Shown here: positions 39,126 to 46,519 of the stretch, in pieces
Position numbering within the stretch: the first letter of the stretch is position 1
Layout: every line of letters begins with the position of its first letter
Assembly (NCBI RefSeq): GCF_900236475.1
Contig: NZ_LT963352.1
Location: forward strand, 8,651,001 to 8,715,000
Origin: Streptomyces chartreusis NRRL 3882
Lineage (GTDB): Bacteria > Actinomycetota > Actinomycetes > Streptomycetales > Streptomycetaceae
Reading direction: 5' to 3'
DNA: 64,000 bases
Translations under genes and position numbers: made by a program
The notes under the pieces: generated by a model
What the model saw: the letters and a program-made list of their open reading frames with translations, nothing else
Databases searched by the model: none
What the model was told of the DNA's origin: nothing

Positions 39126-39162
39126 AGGACCCCTGGCAGGCGGTCGGCCTGGCAGGGGTCCT
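39126..39162. terminator. Bidirectional hairpin terminator
   Basis: AGGACCCCTG (39126-39135) and CAGGGGTCCT (39153-39162) are perfect complements with a 17-base loop. It lies between convergent genes, 63 bases after the lipoprotein stop and 18 bases after the stop of the YncE/phosphoesterase gene. Confidence 0.7.
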
Positions 39163-39179
39163 TGCCGGTCCGGCGTGTG

Positions 39180-41930
39180 TCAGCCGTCGGACTCCACCGA
39201 CGGGATGTAGGCGCCGGGCACGTCGTTCGGGGCGTAGATCTTCTTCTCGCCGGGGTACGGGCGCGTCCAGTTGTGGGTCTGGTACCAGGTGAGGTGGTTC
39301 ATCTGGGCCGGGTTGGCGTAGTCGGGGATGGCGTGGGTGCCGGTCAGGTGCTGCTTGGACTTCCAGGCGTCCCATTCGGCGGCGAGGGACTTCTTGTCCG
39401 CCGGCACCTTCGCCGACGGTACGGCCGCGGCCTCGGGGTCCTGGGCGGCGGGGGTGTCCAGGCCGCAGGACGGCGGGGTCTTCAGGCCGTCGGTCAGTGA
39501 CGTGCGGTTGGGCAGTGCGGTGAACGGCGTGTAGTCGGGGTGCCCGGTGAACGCGCCCTGCATGGGGGTGGCCGCGCTGTCCTTCTGGTTCATCGGATGG
39601 ATCCCGAGGATCTGCTCGATGGTGCGGATCATCGTGATCTGCGAGTAGTAGTGGCTGTCGACGGTGCCGTGCTGGGCCCAGGGGCTGATGATCTGGACCG
39701 GGGCACGGTGGCCGTCGACGTGGTCGAGCCCGGCCTGGGAGTCGTCCTCGACGACGAAGATCGCCGAGTCCTTCCAGTACTTGCTGTGCGAGATCCTGTC
39801 GATGATCTTGCCGGTGGCCAGGTCGTTGTCGGCGACCTGGGCGGCCGGGCTCGCCGGGCCACCGGTGTGGTCGCTGGAGAGCCAGAACATGTTCAGGTTC
39901 GCCGGGCCGTTCTTCTCGAAGTCCTGCTTCCAGATCTCGTACCGGTACAGGTCCGGGACGCTGGTGTCGAACTTCGGGAAGCCGGGCACCGACACGCTGT
40001 TGAGCGAGGGGATCGGTGAGGAGGAGTTCAGCGGGTAGGCGGTGGCCCGGCCGGTCGCGTCCATGTCCTTGGCGTCGCAGTACAGGTTCTGCCAGCTGGC
40101 GCCGGACGGCTTGGTCAGGAACTGCTGGAACTCGCCGAAGTCCCGCACGCTCTTGCCGGCCGCCTGGGCGCCCGTCCACAGGAAGCCGGTCTTCTGGTGG
40201 CCGAGGGCGTCGTCCTCGGTGTCGTAGCTGCGCGCGTACTCGCCGGCCGAGGACTCGGTGTACTCGGGGTTGTCGGCCTGCATGAGCCAGTTGTGGCCCT
40301 CGGCGGAGTTGGTGCCGATGTCGTAGGTGTTGTCGTACAGCCCGAACTGCTCGGCCAGGGCGTGCTGGTTGGGCGTCACGTTCTCGCCGAACTGCGTCAG
40401 CGACGGATCGCCGTTGCCCTGGGGGATGTCACCGAGGACCTGGTCGTAGGTGCGGTTCTCCTTGACGATCAGGAAGACGTGCTTGATCGTCGACGGGTCG
40501 CCGATCCGCGCCGGAACCGGCTGCGGCTTGGCGCGGCTGTGGCCCTTGGCCAGCGGGACGGAGCCGGCGCTCCAGCCGTTCTGCTGGAAGACCTTGGCGG
40601 TCTGGGAGCGGATGACACGGTCGCTGGGCAGGGTGAACTGCGTCAGGCTGGAGGTCGTGTCGTGGGTGCCGTGGCCGGCGCTGTCGGGGCGGCGGGCGTC
40701 GATGCCGCGGGTGTTGGAGACGACGACCTTCCTGCCCACGGTGGTGATCTCGGCGGGGAAGTAGTCCGTCGGGAGGAGCCCGATGTAGCTGACCGGCTCC
40801 TGCGGGGAGGTGTAGCGGTAGACGGCGACGGCGTTGGCGCGGCCGAGCGTCACCAGCAGGTGGCCGTCGTCGGTGAGGGTCACGGCGTCGGGCTCGTAGC
40901 CGACCGAGGCCTCCGGCCACGGCTGGGTGGAGATCGTCTGTACGACCTTGTCCTTGGCGGTGTCGATGACCGACACGTTGTTGTCGGCCGTGTCGGTGAC
41001 GAACACCGCGCCGCGCCGGGCGTACACGGCGGTCGGGTGCAGGCCGACATCGATGGTGCCGACGGCGGCGGACGGGTCGGCCAGGTCGATGACACTGACC
41101 GTGCCGGTGGTGGTGGCGCCGGTCTTCGGGTCGGCCGGCACCTGCGTGCCGTAGGAGTTGAGCGTGGAGTCGCCGGCCTTCGCGGGCCGACCGCCCTCGT
41201 TGCTGACGTAGAGCTTGTCGCCCACCCGGGCCATGCCGCGCGGGGCGTTGCCCACCGCCCAGCTCCGCTTGACGGTCCCGGTCGCCGCGTCGATCGCGAC
41301 CACTCGGTTCTGGCCGTTGACCGCGGCGTACACGGTGGAACCGTCGGCGGAGAACACCGCCGCGGCGACCAGGGCCTGCTTGCCGCCGTCGGCCGGGATG
41401 CTGACCGTCACCGGGTCGGCGAGGGTGCCGTCCGCGTTCACCGTGAACTTGGTGTAGCCGTCGGCCTGGCCCAGCCACAGCTGCTTGCCGTCGGGTGAGT
41501 ACGTCGGACCCTCCTGGCCGACGGAGCCGCTGCTGATGCGCAGGTCGTCGGCGGCGTTGGTGCCGACGCGCTGCTTGATCCGCCCGGTCGCGAGGTCCAC
41601 GACGACCAGTGCCGCGTCGCCGTCGGTGACCGCTGCGGCGAGGTGGCTGCCGTCCGGGCTGACCGTCGACGACATGATCTTGCCGTCGTTGATGAGGAGG
41701 CGGTCGCCGTACGGGGCGATGTACTGGTCGGCGGAGACGACCTGGCCCTTGCCGGTGACCTGGCCGACCTGGTCGGTGCCGAACTGGCGGGTCTCGGCGA
41801 CGGCGGTGCCGGTGGCCAGGGCGGCCGTGGTGATGCATGCCGTGACCAGCGTGGCCCGGCGGCCGACACGTCTGCCCAGCAGGTCGTAGTACTTCTTCTC
41901 AGCCTGCCGGCGGCGGCGTGCTATCTGCAT
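39180..41930 (-). CDS. Bifunctional YncE-type beta-propeller / phosphoesterase-family protein
   Basis: The protein is 916 aa from ATG 41930. An N-terminal membrane helix or signal (TLVTACITTAALATGTAVAE) precedes a seven-bladed YncE-like propeller at about 50-460, seen in repeats such as STVSPDGSHLAAAVTDGDAA, GQNRVVAIDAATGTVKRS and NNVSVIDTAKDKVVQTI. The second part is an alkaline-phosphatase/phosphoesterase fold: TIKHVFLIVKENRTYDQVLG, SAEGHNWLMQADNPEYTESS, AIFVVEDDSQAGLDHVDGH (metal-binding Asp-Asp and His) and a final region ending in NDVPGAYIPSVES. The fused architecture is known in actinobacteria; substrate is unknown. Extracytoplasmic. It may be co-transcribed with the ABC genes upstream. 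Confidence 0.88.
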   Translation of the reverse strand: MQIARRRRQAEKKYYDLLGRRVGRRATLVTACITTAALATGTAVAETRQFGTDQVGQVTGKGQVVSADQYIAPYGDRLLINDGKIMSSTVSPDGSHLAAAVTDGDAALVVVDLATGRIKQRVGTNAADDLRISSGSVGQEGPTYSPDGKQLWLGQADGYTKFTVNADGTLADPVTVSIPADGGKQALVAAAVFSADGSTVYAAVNGQNRVVAIDAATGTVKRSWAVGNAPRGMARVGDKLYVSNEGGRPAKAGDSTLNSYGTQVPADPKTGATTTGTVSVIDLADPSAAVGTIDVGLHPTAVYARRGAVFVTDTADNNVSVIDTAKDKVVQTISTQPWPEASVGYEPDAVTLTDDGHLLVTLGRANAVAVYRYTSPQEPVSYIGLLPTDYFPAEITTVGRKVVVSNTRGIDARRPDSAGHGTHDTTSSLTQFTLPSDRVIRSQTAKVFQQNGWSAGSVPLAKGHSRAKPQPVPARIGDPSTIKHVFLIVKENRTYDQVLGDIPQGNGDPSLTQFGENVTPNQHALAEQFGLYDNTYDIGTNSAEGHNWLMQADNPEYTESSAGEYARSYDTEDDALGHQKTGFLWTGAQAAGKSVRDFGEFQQFLTKPSGASWQNLYCDAKDMDATGRATAYPLNSSSPIPSLNSVSVPGFPKFDTSVPDLYRYEIWKQDFEKNGPANLNMFWLSSDHTGGPASPAAQVADNDLATGKIIDRISHSKYWKDSAIFVVEDDSQAGLDHVDGHRAPVQIISPWAQHGTVDSHYYSQITMIRTIEQILGIHPMNQKDSAATPMQGAFTGHPDYTPFTALPNRTSLTDGLKTPPSCGLDTPAAQDPEAAAVPSAKVPADKKSLAAEWDAWKSKQHLTGTHAIPDYANPAQMNHLTWYQTHNWTRPYPGEKKIYAPNDVPGAYIPSVESDG

Positions 41931-42018
41931 GTCATTCCTTCGGATTCGGCGAGTTCGGGGGGTGGCCGTAGAGGGTCCGGGGGGCCCGGAGGGCATCGGG
42001 GGGGCGGAGAGGAAGAGT

Positions 42019-43431
42019 TCAGGGAGTCGGCGACTCCGGTGAGGTGGCGAGGAGGTCGACGTTGCCGTCGAACTGCCACAGCGGGTTCGGTGCGTCTCCG
42101 CTCGGAGTCCGCACCAGGAAGTAGCCGTTCACTTCCTTCGGTCCGTCGCCGTCGGCGACGAAGCGCCCGTCTGCCGTGATGTCGAGCTGGTAGACCGCCG
42201 ACCCGGTGGCCGCGACGCCCGGCAGGTGCCAGGAGACGACGCACCGCCAGTCGTTGCCCGGCCCCTGGGCGCCGTCCTGGACACCGGCCTTGGTGCACGC
42301 CGCCCCGGTCCTCAACTGCGCCTCGGTGACAGCGGGCCGGTGGAGCTGGTCGGTCTGCAGGCGGTACAGGTGGGCGAACTCGGTGGCGAGCGAGTGCTGC
42401 ACCTTGGCCTGCTCGATCCCGGAGCCGGTGGCCGTGGTCGTCGCCGCCACGACCGCGACCGTCACGCCGAGCAGCCCCGCGAGCGGCAGGGCCGCCGTGG
42501 TGACGGCGCGGCGCGCCGAGCCGTCGTCGGTGGGGTTGGTGAAGTCGCGCCGCAGGAAGAGGACATAGGCCAGCGCCGTGGCCGTCAGGGCCCACAGGAG
42601 ACTGACAACGATGCCGATGAGGAGCGGCGTGAGCTGTGCCGGGCTGGTGAACAGGCCGTTCCAGGTGAGGAAGGCGTCGCCGGGCAGGGCGAGGCGTACG
42701 GCGACGGGGAGCGGCAGCATCTGGGCGAGCTGCATCGCCGGCGCGACGATCGCGGGCAGCAGCAGACCCATCGGGGAGCGCCCGAGTACGACCGACCCGA
42801 GGAGCCCGATTCCGGCGAGGGCCAGGGCCGGGGCGAGCACACAGGCCCAGGCGAGCAGGACCGTGCCGGCGGCGTCCCCCGGCGCGAGCAGATGACCGTC
42901 GAGGCCGACCAGGGGCCGATCGCCGACGGCCAGCAGCCCGCCGACCGTGCTGGAGACGGGCAGCCCGGCCACGAGCAGCAGGATGACGGTGAGACCGGCC
43001 AGTGCCTTCGCCGCGAAGATCCGGCGGGGTGAGCGGACGGCGACGAGGAGGTGGCGCCAGGTGCCGAGCCGGTCCTCGGAGGCGAACACGTCCCCGGCGA
43101 CGACGGAGGTGAGCAGCGGAAGCGCCCAGGTGCCGGCGAAACCCAGCGTCACCAGCGGCCCGGCCCACCCGGTGGCGTGCATCCAGCGGCCGAAGAGGGT
43201 GTCGGTGGGCAGCGTGCTCTGCGCGCTCACCCCGGCCACGAAGAGCGCCGGCGCGATCCAGCAGGCCAGGAGCAGGAGGCGGATCCGCCACTGGGAGAGG
43301 AGCTTGACGACTTCGAAACGGTAGCTTCGGGCAACTGTGACGCCCGCTGCGGTGGTGTGCGCTTGCGCGGCGGGCGTGGCGGGCGCGGCGGTGGGGGTGG
43401 GGCGCGGGGTCGGGGTCGTGGTTGCGGTCAT
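42019..43431 (-). CDS. ABC-2-type transporter permease with extracytoplasmic C-terminal domain
   Basis: The protein is 470 aa; ATG 43431 overlaps the ATPase stop by 4 bases. A Pro/Thr/Ala-rich cytoplasmic leader (about 30 residues) is followed by six membrane helices: LLLLACWIAPALFVAGV, GPLVTLGFAGTWALPLLTSV, ALAGLTVILLLVAGLPVSST, VLLAWACVLAPALALAGIGL, LTPLLIGIVVSLLWALTATA and LPLAGLLGVTVAVVAATTTA. The last roughly 130 residues lie outside and contain two Cys (GAACTKAGV, WRCVVSW), probably one disulfide, with a small beta-rich domain. It exports an unknown substrate with the adjacent ATPase. Confidence 0.85.
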   Translation of the reverse strand: MTATTTPTPRPTPTAAPATPAAQAHTTAAGVTVARSYRFEVVKLLSQWRIRLLLLACWIAPALFVAGVSAQSTLPTDTLFGRWMHATGWAGPLVTLGFAGTWALPLLTSVVAGDVFASEDRLGTWRHLLVAVRSPRRIFAAKALAGLTVILLLVAGLPVSSTVGGLLAVGDRPLVGLDGHLLAPGDAAGTVLLAWACVLAPALALAGIGLLGSVVLGRSPMGLLLPAIVAPAMQLAQMLPLPVAVRLALPGDAFLTWNGLFTSPAQLTPLLIGIVVSLLWALTATALAYVLFLRRDFTNPTDDGSARRAVTTAALPLAGLLGVTVAVVAATTTATGSGIEQAKVQHSLATEFAHLYRLQTDQLHRPAVTEAQLRTGAACTKAGVQDGAQGPGNDWRCVVSWHLPGVAATGSAVYQLDITADGRFVADGDGPKEVNGYFLVRTPSGDAPNPLWQFDGNVDLLATSPESPTP

Positions 43432-44390
43432 CGACCGGTCTCCTGGTGCTCGGCGTCGGTCTTCTGCTGCTCGGTCAGGGCCAGGAAGGCCGCCTCCAAC
43501 GGGGAGAAGACCGGGCGGAGTTCGCGCAGCGCGATGCCGTCGCGGACGAGCCGCACCACCAGGTCGTCGAGGGCGGGCACCAGTGCGCGCACCACGAGCA
43601 CCGCCCCGCCCTGGCCTCCCGTGGCGTCGTCGGGCAGGTGGATTCCCGGCGCGCCGGCGGCCAGCCGGCGTGCGCGCTCCGGGTCGGACGTGACCAACCG
43701 GTAGTCGAGTTCACGGTTCTCGGCGGCCAACTTGCCCAGCGGCCCGGAGAAGACGATCCGCCCGGTCGCGAGGATGGTGACCTCGGAACACAGGGCCTCC
43801 AGGTCGTCCATGCGGTGGCTGGAGAGCACGACGCTCGTCCCCTCCCGCGCGAGCCGGGTGAGAACACCGTGGACGTGCTTCTTCCCGGCCGGGTCCAGGC
43901 CGTTGCAGGGCTCGTCCAGGACCAGCAGCCGCGGTGTGCTGAGCAGGGCCGCGGCGAGGCCGAGCCGTTGACGCATGCCCAGGGAGAAGCCGCGGGTGCG
44001 GTCTTCGGCGACGTCCGCGAGCCCCACCTGCTCGAGTGCGTCGTCGATCCCGGCCGACCGCGTGTCGTCGCCCCGCAGAGCGGCGAGCGCGGCGAGGTTC
44101 TGCCGGGCGGTGAGCGAGGGGTACAGCCCCGGCCCGTCCAGGAACCCGGCGACACCGCCGGGTGCTTCGAACGCCCGGCCCACCGGCGTGCCGAGGATCT
44201 CCAAACGTCCGCTGTCCGCCACGGCCAGGCCGAGAAGGAGGCCGAGCAGGGTCGTCTTCCCGGCCCCGTTCGGACCGACCAGGCCGTGGATCTGTCCCTG
44301 CGTCACATGCAGGTCGACGCCGTCGAGCGCGACGACGTCGCCGAAGCACTTGGTGATGCCGCGAGCCCGGATCGCGAGCTGTGAGTCCAT
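43428..44390 (-). CDS. ABC transporter ATP-binding protein
   Basis: The protein is 320 aa from ATG 44390 with AAGGGG 5 bases upstream. Walker A LVGPNGAGKTTLL (near 35), Q-loop region, ABC signature FSLGMRQRLGLAAALL (near 135), Walker B LLVLDEPCNGLD and the H-loop SSHR are all present. The C-terminal extension (LAAENRELDYRLVTSDPERA) is the DrrA/CcmA-type tail found in export ATPases. It is translationally coupled to the permease. Likely a two-component exporter; no regulator is directly adjacent. Confidence 0.92.
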   Translation of the reverse strand: MDSQLAIRARGITKCFGDVVALDGVDLHVTQGQIHGLVGPNGAGKTTLLGLLLGLAVADSGRLEILGTPVGRAFEAPGGVAGFLDGPGLYPSLTARQNLAALAALRGDDTRSAGIDDALEQVGLADVAEDRTRGFSLGMRQRLGLAAALLSTPRLLVLDEPCNGLDPAGKKHVHGVLTRLAREGTSVVLSSHRMDDLEALCSEVTILATGRIVFSGPLGKLAAENRELDYRLVTSDPERARRLAAGAPGIHLPDDATGGQGGAVLVVRALVPALDDLVVRLVRDGIALRELRPVFSPLEAAFLALTEQQKTDAEHQETGR

Positions 44391-44530
44391 GAGCCCCTTC
44401 TTTCGGAAAGCCTCATGGACCCTAGAAAGCACACACGACACCGACAGGGATCACCGGCTGAACGCTCAGGGAACGGAACCCCATACGGGAGTCAAAAGGC
44501 GTCCGACGCCCGCGTGCGTCGGCACGGCGA

Positions 44531-45340
44531 TCAACTCCGCCGGCGTACCGGTCCAGGACCGTCCAGCCCCGCAGGGGCAGCCGCACGTACGTCACGGGGG
44601 CTCGCGCCGAGTTCACGGCGGCAGGCCTTGTTGAAGGCCTGGAGATCGGCGATGCCCACGGCCGCGGCGATGGCGGTGATGGACAGGGTGGAGGACAACA
44701 GGAGGTGGCGGGCGCGTTGCAGGCGTCGGTGCCGGATGTACGCCACGACCGTGAGGCCGGCTTCGGCACGGAACACGCGCGTCAGGTGTGTGTGGGAGAT
44801 CCCGACGGCGCGAGCGACGTCCGGTACGGACAGCGGGCCGGCCAGGTGTTCCTCGATGTAGGCCTGGGCGGCTGCCACGAAGGGGTGGCGGTGCCCCGCT
44901 CCGTCGTCCCTCGGCAACTCGGCGATGCGCCACAGAGCGGTCCAGACCTCGGCCGTGGCTCGCCGGGGAGAAGTCGGCATGGCCGTCACGGCGTGCCGGA
45001 GCAGATCGGCCAGACGGGTGCTCTCGGCCCCGGCGTCCCGCATCACCGGCACCACCCGCGTGGTTCCGCCCTCGTGCAGCCGCAGATGGACGTAGAAATG
45101 CTCCGACCTGCCCCGGTAGTGAAAGTGCACCTCCGTGTTCGGCGGCACCAGGCTGACGTGGCCGGGGCGTATGGGGTGGACCGACTGCCCGAGGGACAGA
45201 GCACCCTCGTAGTTGTAGAGGTGCAGCTGCCACAGGTCGGGCAGCCGGAAGACGTCGTGGGCGGTGGAGACGCCGTGCACCCCGATGCCGGCATCGACCA
45301 CGGTGGGCGCCTCGTCGAGCCGCAGTGTCACGTGTTTCAC
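44531..45340 (-). CDS. AraC-family transcriptional regulator
   Basis: The protein is 269 aa from GTG 45340. The N-terminal cupin-like sensor (LWQLHLYNYEGALSLGQSVH, VSLVPPNTEVHFHYRGRSEH) is followed by two HTH units at about 155-255: LAGPLSVPDVARAVGISHTH (first recognition helix) and LSITAIAAAVGIADLQAFNK (second). The final ACRRELGASPRDVR is the family tail. It is divergent from the PhyH-small protein operon, 73 bases away, so it most likely senses a small sugar-like or aromatic ligand and controls that operon. Confidence 0.92.
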   Translation of the reverse strand: MKHVTLRLDEAPTVVDAGIGVHGVSTAHDVFRLPDLWQLHLYNYEGALSLGQSVHPIRPGHVSLVPPNTEVHFHYRGRSEHFYVHLRLHEGGTTRVVPVMRDAGAESTRLADLLRHAVTAMPTSPRRATAEVWTALWRIAELPRDDGAGHRHPFVAAAQAYIEEHLAGPLSVPDVARAVGISHTHLTRVFRAEAGLTVVAYIRHRRLQRARHLLLSSTLSITAIAAAVGIADLQAFNKACRRELGASPRDVRAAAPAGLDGPGPVRRRS

Positions 45341-45413
45341 GAGGACGGAAAATTACCAGCACTGGACGATTTCAGCCCACGACCGGCCCGGACAGGGCAC
45401 GTACGTTCGTCGC

Positions 45414-46232
45414 ATGTCAACCAGCAAGCAACTCCTGACATCGGTTCAGGTGGCGCGCTTCGTCGCGCAGGGATTCCTGCGCCTGGACGGGGTGGTGCCG
45501 CAGGAAATCAATGAACGGGCCGTCGCGGCCTTGACCGAGGGCCTGCCGGCAGTGTCCTACGGCACTCCGCTGGGCGGGGCGTTCGCGCAGGACACCTTCG
45601 TCCACGAGCTGCTCGCCCTGCCGGTCGTCGCGGGCGCTGTCGAGAGCCTGGTCGGCCCCGAGCCGACCGTCGACCACCATGCGGTGCATGTGCGCGAGCC
45701 GCACGAGGGACAGGCGCAGCCGCTCCACGGAGACGCGATCATCGACGTGCGGCCGGACGCGTTCGACATCCAGCTCATGTACTACCCGCACGAGGTGACC
45801 GCCGAGATGGGCGGCACCCTCAGTGTGCCCGGAAGCCACCTGCGCAGGATCAACGAGACGGACGTCGGCCGCGTCCAGAACCTCAGGGGGCAGACCCGTC
45901 TGACCTGCCCGGCGGGCACGGTCGTCCTCGTGCACCACGGCATCTGGCACAGTGGCCGCCGCAACGACACCGCGGGCCGTCGCTACATGTACAAGCTCCG
46001 CCTCAACCCGACCGTGCCGCAGGTGCGGCTGTGGGACGTCTCCGACCTGCACGACCCTGCGGTGACCGCGGAACTCAACACGCACTTCCCCTGGTACGAG
46101 TGGGCCACGGCCCGACTGGAGATCTACAACCGGGTCCTCCTGTGGCGGGCCCTGACCGGTGACGACTCGTTCGACGTCGACTACTGGGTCACGCGCGTCA
46201 GCAACCGGCCGACCTTGAGGAGTCACGCATGA
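45414..46232 (+). CDS. Phytanoyl-CoA dioxygenase (PhyH)-family protein
   Basis: The protein is 272 aa from ATG 45414. The double-stranded beta-helix carries the Fe(II)/2-oxoglutarate ligands: His and Asp in QPLHGDAIIDVRP, the distal His in VLVHHGIWHSGRRND, and the following Arg that binds 2-oxoglutarate. The opening QVARFVAQGFLRLDGVVPQE is the family N-terminus. Members hydroxylate diverse substrates including natural products and lipids. The C-terminal region (HFPWYEWATARLEIYNRVLL) is not part of the core. The stop overlaps the start of the next gene by 4 bases. The AraC regulator next door likely controls expression. Confidence 0.87.
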   Translation: MSTSKQLLTSVQVARFVAQGFLRLDGVVPQEINERAVAALTEGLPAVSYGTPLGGAFAQDTFVHELLALPVVAGAVESLVGPEPTVDHHAVHVREPHEGQAQPLHGDAIIDVRPDAFDIQLMYYPHEVTAEMGGTLSVPGSHLRRINETDVGRVQNLRGQTRLTCPAGTVVLVHHGIWHSGRRNDTAGRRYMYKLRLNPTVPQVRLWDVSDLHDPAVTAELNTHFPWYEWATARLEIYNRVLLWRALTGDDSFDVDYWVTRVSNRPTLRSHA

Positions 46233-46504
46233 GGCAGCAGGTTCTGGTCCTCTATCTCGCGACGTCGGCTCTGGACTCCGACGTCGTCGGCTGGTCCCGG
46301 TACGACGGGACCGGCCGGACCCGTCCGACGACCGGTGACAGCGACGAGCCGCCCTATCCCACCGGGCTTGCCGCGCTGCACGACGGGTGGCGCCTGTTCC
46401 AGGCCGCCCAGTTGCTGCCGCCTCAGTCCGGTCACGAGTACGACGTCTCCTTCCTCAAGCACGAGTTCTTCTTCGAGAAGGTGGAGGACAGCTCTCGCCC
46501 GTGA
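46229..46504 (+). CDS. Small protein coupled to the PhyH gene, unknown function
   Basis: The protein is 91 aa from ATG 46229, overlapping the PhyH stop (ATGA). It has no Cys, signal peptide or membrane helix. Trp/Tyr/Asp-rich segments (VVGWSRYDGTG, PPYPTGLAALHDGWRLFQAA) and a Phe/Glu-rich end (EYDVSFLKHEFFFEKVED) suggest a small compact fold of beta strands and helix. It has the pattern of a DUF6204/DUF4286-like protein but I do not recognise it with confidence. Coupling to PhyH implies joint function. Confidence 0.75.
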   Translation: MRQQVLVLYLATSALDSDVVGWSRYDGTGRTRPTTGDSDEPPYPTGLAALHDGWRLFQAAQLLPPQSGHEYDVSFLKHEFFFEKVEDSSRP

Positions 46505-46519
46505 CCCGGCGCATGCGCG

